Assembly: GCA_005223045.1 (NCBI GenBank)
Contig: NJBM01000024.1
Location: 17,281 to 81,280, forward strand
From: Planctomycetes bacterium B3_Pla
Lineage (GTDB): Bacteria > Planctomycetota > Phycisphaerae > Sedimentisphaerales > Anaerobacaceae
Reading direction: 5' to 3'
DNA length: 64,000 nucleotides
The translations under genes and the position numbers were made by a program. Below the pieces are notes generated by a model that had not been told where the DNA came from, did no database searches, and saw only the letters and a list, made by a program, of their open reading frames with translations. Shown in pieces: positions 62,464 to 64,000 of this stretch (its first letter is position 1; the number at the start of each line of letters is the position of its first letter).

Positions 62464-64000
62464 ATGTACAGAAGATTGATCTACTTAGTGCCTTTTGTTC
62501 TGATGCTCGGCACAGCAGGCAGCGCTTCAGCCGAACTCATGGCATACTGGTCGTTTGACGAGGGCTCCGGGGACAGGATTTTCGACTCGAGCGGCAACGG
62601 CAACGACGGCACCATCAACGGCGCTAGCTGGGGCGAGGGCAAGTATGGACCGGCTCTCCACTTCAATGCGCAAGATAACTACGTGGAAGTGCCCACTTCA
62701 GAAAGCCTTGAAACAGAAACAAACGTGACAGTTGCCGCCTGGATAAACTGGATCGATGCCGGCGACGGCTGGCTGTGCATCCTGGCAAATGGACAGCAAG
62801 GCGGTCCATGGGAAAACTATGGGCTGTTTGTCAACCGGGGCAGTGGTTTTCTCTACTTCACGCTTTCTTTGGATGGCGGACATGTCACGCAGCAGACACC
62901 GAATGACGCCGTACAGCCTGGTGAATGGCTGCACGCCAGTGCGACCTGGGACGGTTCCATGGCAAGAATCTATGTAAACGGGGAGATGGTGCTGGAGCAG
63001 GCCCAATCCGGGACGCTCGTTCCTCCGGGAGTTCCTCTGCGAATTGGGCACCGCGACGGCAGCGCCCATTACTTTAATGGGATTATCGACGATGTCCGTA
63101 TCTACAACCACGCGCTTACGGAAGTCGAGATTCTGGCTGCTATGGAAGGCGGCATAGGGTATCCGTATGCTTTGGGCCCCAATCCTCAGGACGGTGCGCT
63201 CTATGAAGACACATGGGTGAATCTTAGCTGGCTGCCGGGAAGCTTCGCGGTCTCGCACGATGTGTATCTGGGCGACAACTTTGACGACGTGAACGATGGC
63301 CTCGGCGATACCTTCCGCGGCAACCAGGACTCGACGTTTCTTGTTGCCGGTTTTCCGGGATTTCCTTATCCGGATGGTCTCGTTCCCGGCACAACATATT
63401 ACTGGCGAATCGACGAGGTCAACGAGGCCGAGCCGAACAGTCCGTGGAAAGGCGCTGTATGGAGCTTCTCGATACCTCCGAAGACGGCCTATTTCCCCGA
63501 TCCGGCCGACGGCGCCGAATTCGTGGACCCGAACGCGGTCCTTAGCTGGACTCCGGGCTTCGGCTCAAGAATACATACGGTCTATTTCGGCGACAACTTC
63601 GACGATGTGAACGACGCCACGGGCGGCGCGCCTTCGGGAACCACCAGCTACACGGCTGCACTGGAACGAGAGAAGGTCTATTACTGGCGCGTCGATGAGT
63701 TTGACGCCTTCGAGACACACAAAGGCGATGTATGGGCCTTTACGACTCCGGGTGCCATGGGGAATCCTCAGCCGGCGAACGGCGCGGCGGATGTGCAGAT
63801 GATCGCAACGCTAAGCTGGACGCCGGCGGACAATGCCGCTTCGCACGAGCTGTACTTCGGCGCCGATGCCGAAGCCGTCAAGAACGCCACCACAGCCTCG
63901 CCCGAGTATATAGGCCCCAAAGCCCTTGGCGCCGAGAGCTATGATTCCGGAGGGCTTGCGTGGGACAGCAGTTATGCCTGGCGCGTGGATGAGGTCTATC
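62464..64000 (+). CDS. Secreted LamG and FN3-like protein (3' end outside window)
   Basis: The frame is open from the ATG at 62464 to the window end, 512 codons without a stop. AAGGAGG lies six bases before the ATG. Signal peptide 1-22 (LVPFVLMLGTAGSASA). LamG domain about 23-235 (MAYWSFDEGSGDRIFDSSG; NGIIDDVRIYNHALT). Then at least three FN3-like modules, about 237-340, 340-430 and 430 onward, with HDVYLGDNFDDVNDG, YYWRIDEVNEAEPNSPWKG and YYWRVDEFDAFETHKGDVW. The first two modules are close relatives of those in the double-LamG gene at 40808-43537. No catalytic domain so far. Confidence 0.88.
   Translation, partial: MYRRLIYLVPFVLMLGTAGSASAELMAYWSFDEGSGDRIFDSSGNGNDGTINGASWGEGKYGPALHFNAQDNYVEVPTSESLETETNVTVAAWINWIDAGDGWLCILANGQQGGPWENYGLFVNRGSGFLYFTLSLDGGHVTQQTPNDAVQPGEWLHASATWDGSMARIYVNGEMVLEQAQSGTLVPPGVPLRIGHRDGSAHYFNGIIDDVRIYNHALTEVEILAAMEGGIGYPYALGPNPQDGALYEDTWVNLSWLPGSFAVSHDVYLGDNFDDVNDGLGDTFRGNQDSTFLVAGFPGFPYPDGLVPGTTYYWRIDEVNEAEPNSPWKGAVWSFSIPPKTAYFPDPADGAEFVDPNAVLSWTPGFGSRIHTVYFGDNFDDVNDATGGAPSGTTSYTAALEREKVYYWRVDEFDAFETHKGDVWAFTTPGAMGNPQPANGAADVQMIATLSWTPADNAASHELYFGADAEAVKNATTASPEYIGPKALGAESYDSGGLAWDSSYAWRVDEVY

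Overview
The window reads as chromosomal DNA of a planctomycete, most likely of the Phycisphaerae/Sedimentisphaerales type. This is inferred from family content alone: a MoxR-DUF58-von Willebrand A operon, HzsA-related c-type cytochromes, a Planctomycetes-style ECF sigma factor paired with a large Ser/Thr kinase, Tat-exported Gfo/Idh oxidoreductase, DUF1080, DUF4159, H-x-DG prepilin-like protein, and many secreted proteins built from dockerin, LamG, kelch, lamin-tail (LTD) and CotH modules. No rRNA, tRNA, CRISPR array or insertion sequence was recognised.

Layout. 1-1832: end of a sulfatase and a Gfo/Idh/MocA dehydrogenase. 1950-2789: an AT-rich orphan gene that does not resemble its neighbours, followed by about 500 bases without a convincing gene. 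3304-15033: one tightly packed operon (three 4-base overlaps or near-contacts) coding a MoxR ATPase, a DUF58 protein, three large membrane proteins (two with a DxSxS von Willebrand A motif, one a DUF4175-like protein with a 30-residue tandem repeat), a caspase-fold protein that seems to have lost its catalytic His, and a DUF4159 protein. 15219-24201: two very large CotH/LTD paralogues arranged tail to tail. 24429-34806: two HzsA-related dihaem proteins around a prepilin-like gene and a GH92 enzyme. 34870-40702: DUF4838, a GH38-type mannosidase and an SDR. 58168 down to 40808 (minus strand): alpha-2-macroglobulin, ECF sigma, kinase-FGE-hydrolase fusion, two kelch/dockerin/LamG paralogues, a SnoaL lipoprotein and a double-LamG protein. 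58656-64000: DUF1080 lipoprotein, two PQQ-type beta-propellers and an incomplete LamG protein.

How it fits together. Most genes encode exported proteins for handling glycans outside the cytoplasm: sulfatase, GH92 and GH38 (alpha-mannoside cleavage), DUF1080, DUF4838 and oxidoreductases, plus adhesive or carbohydrate-binding proteins. The MoxR operon looks like a chaperone/VWA assembly machine at the inner membrane. The sigma-kinase pair may control the neighbouring minus-strand genes; that is inference.

Regulatory reading. Several intergenic regions carry sigma-70-like promoters with an 18-base spacer, two of them almost the same over about 35 bases in front of LamG genes. Gene ends and leaders carry perfect 11-13 bp palindromes. 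All calls come from reading the sequence; no database search was run.
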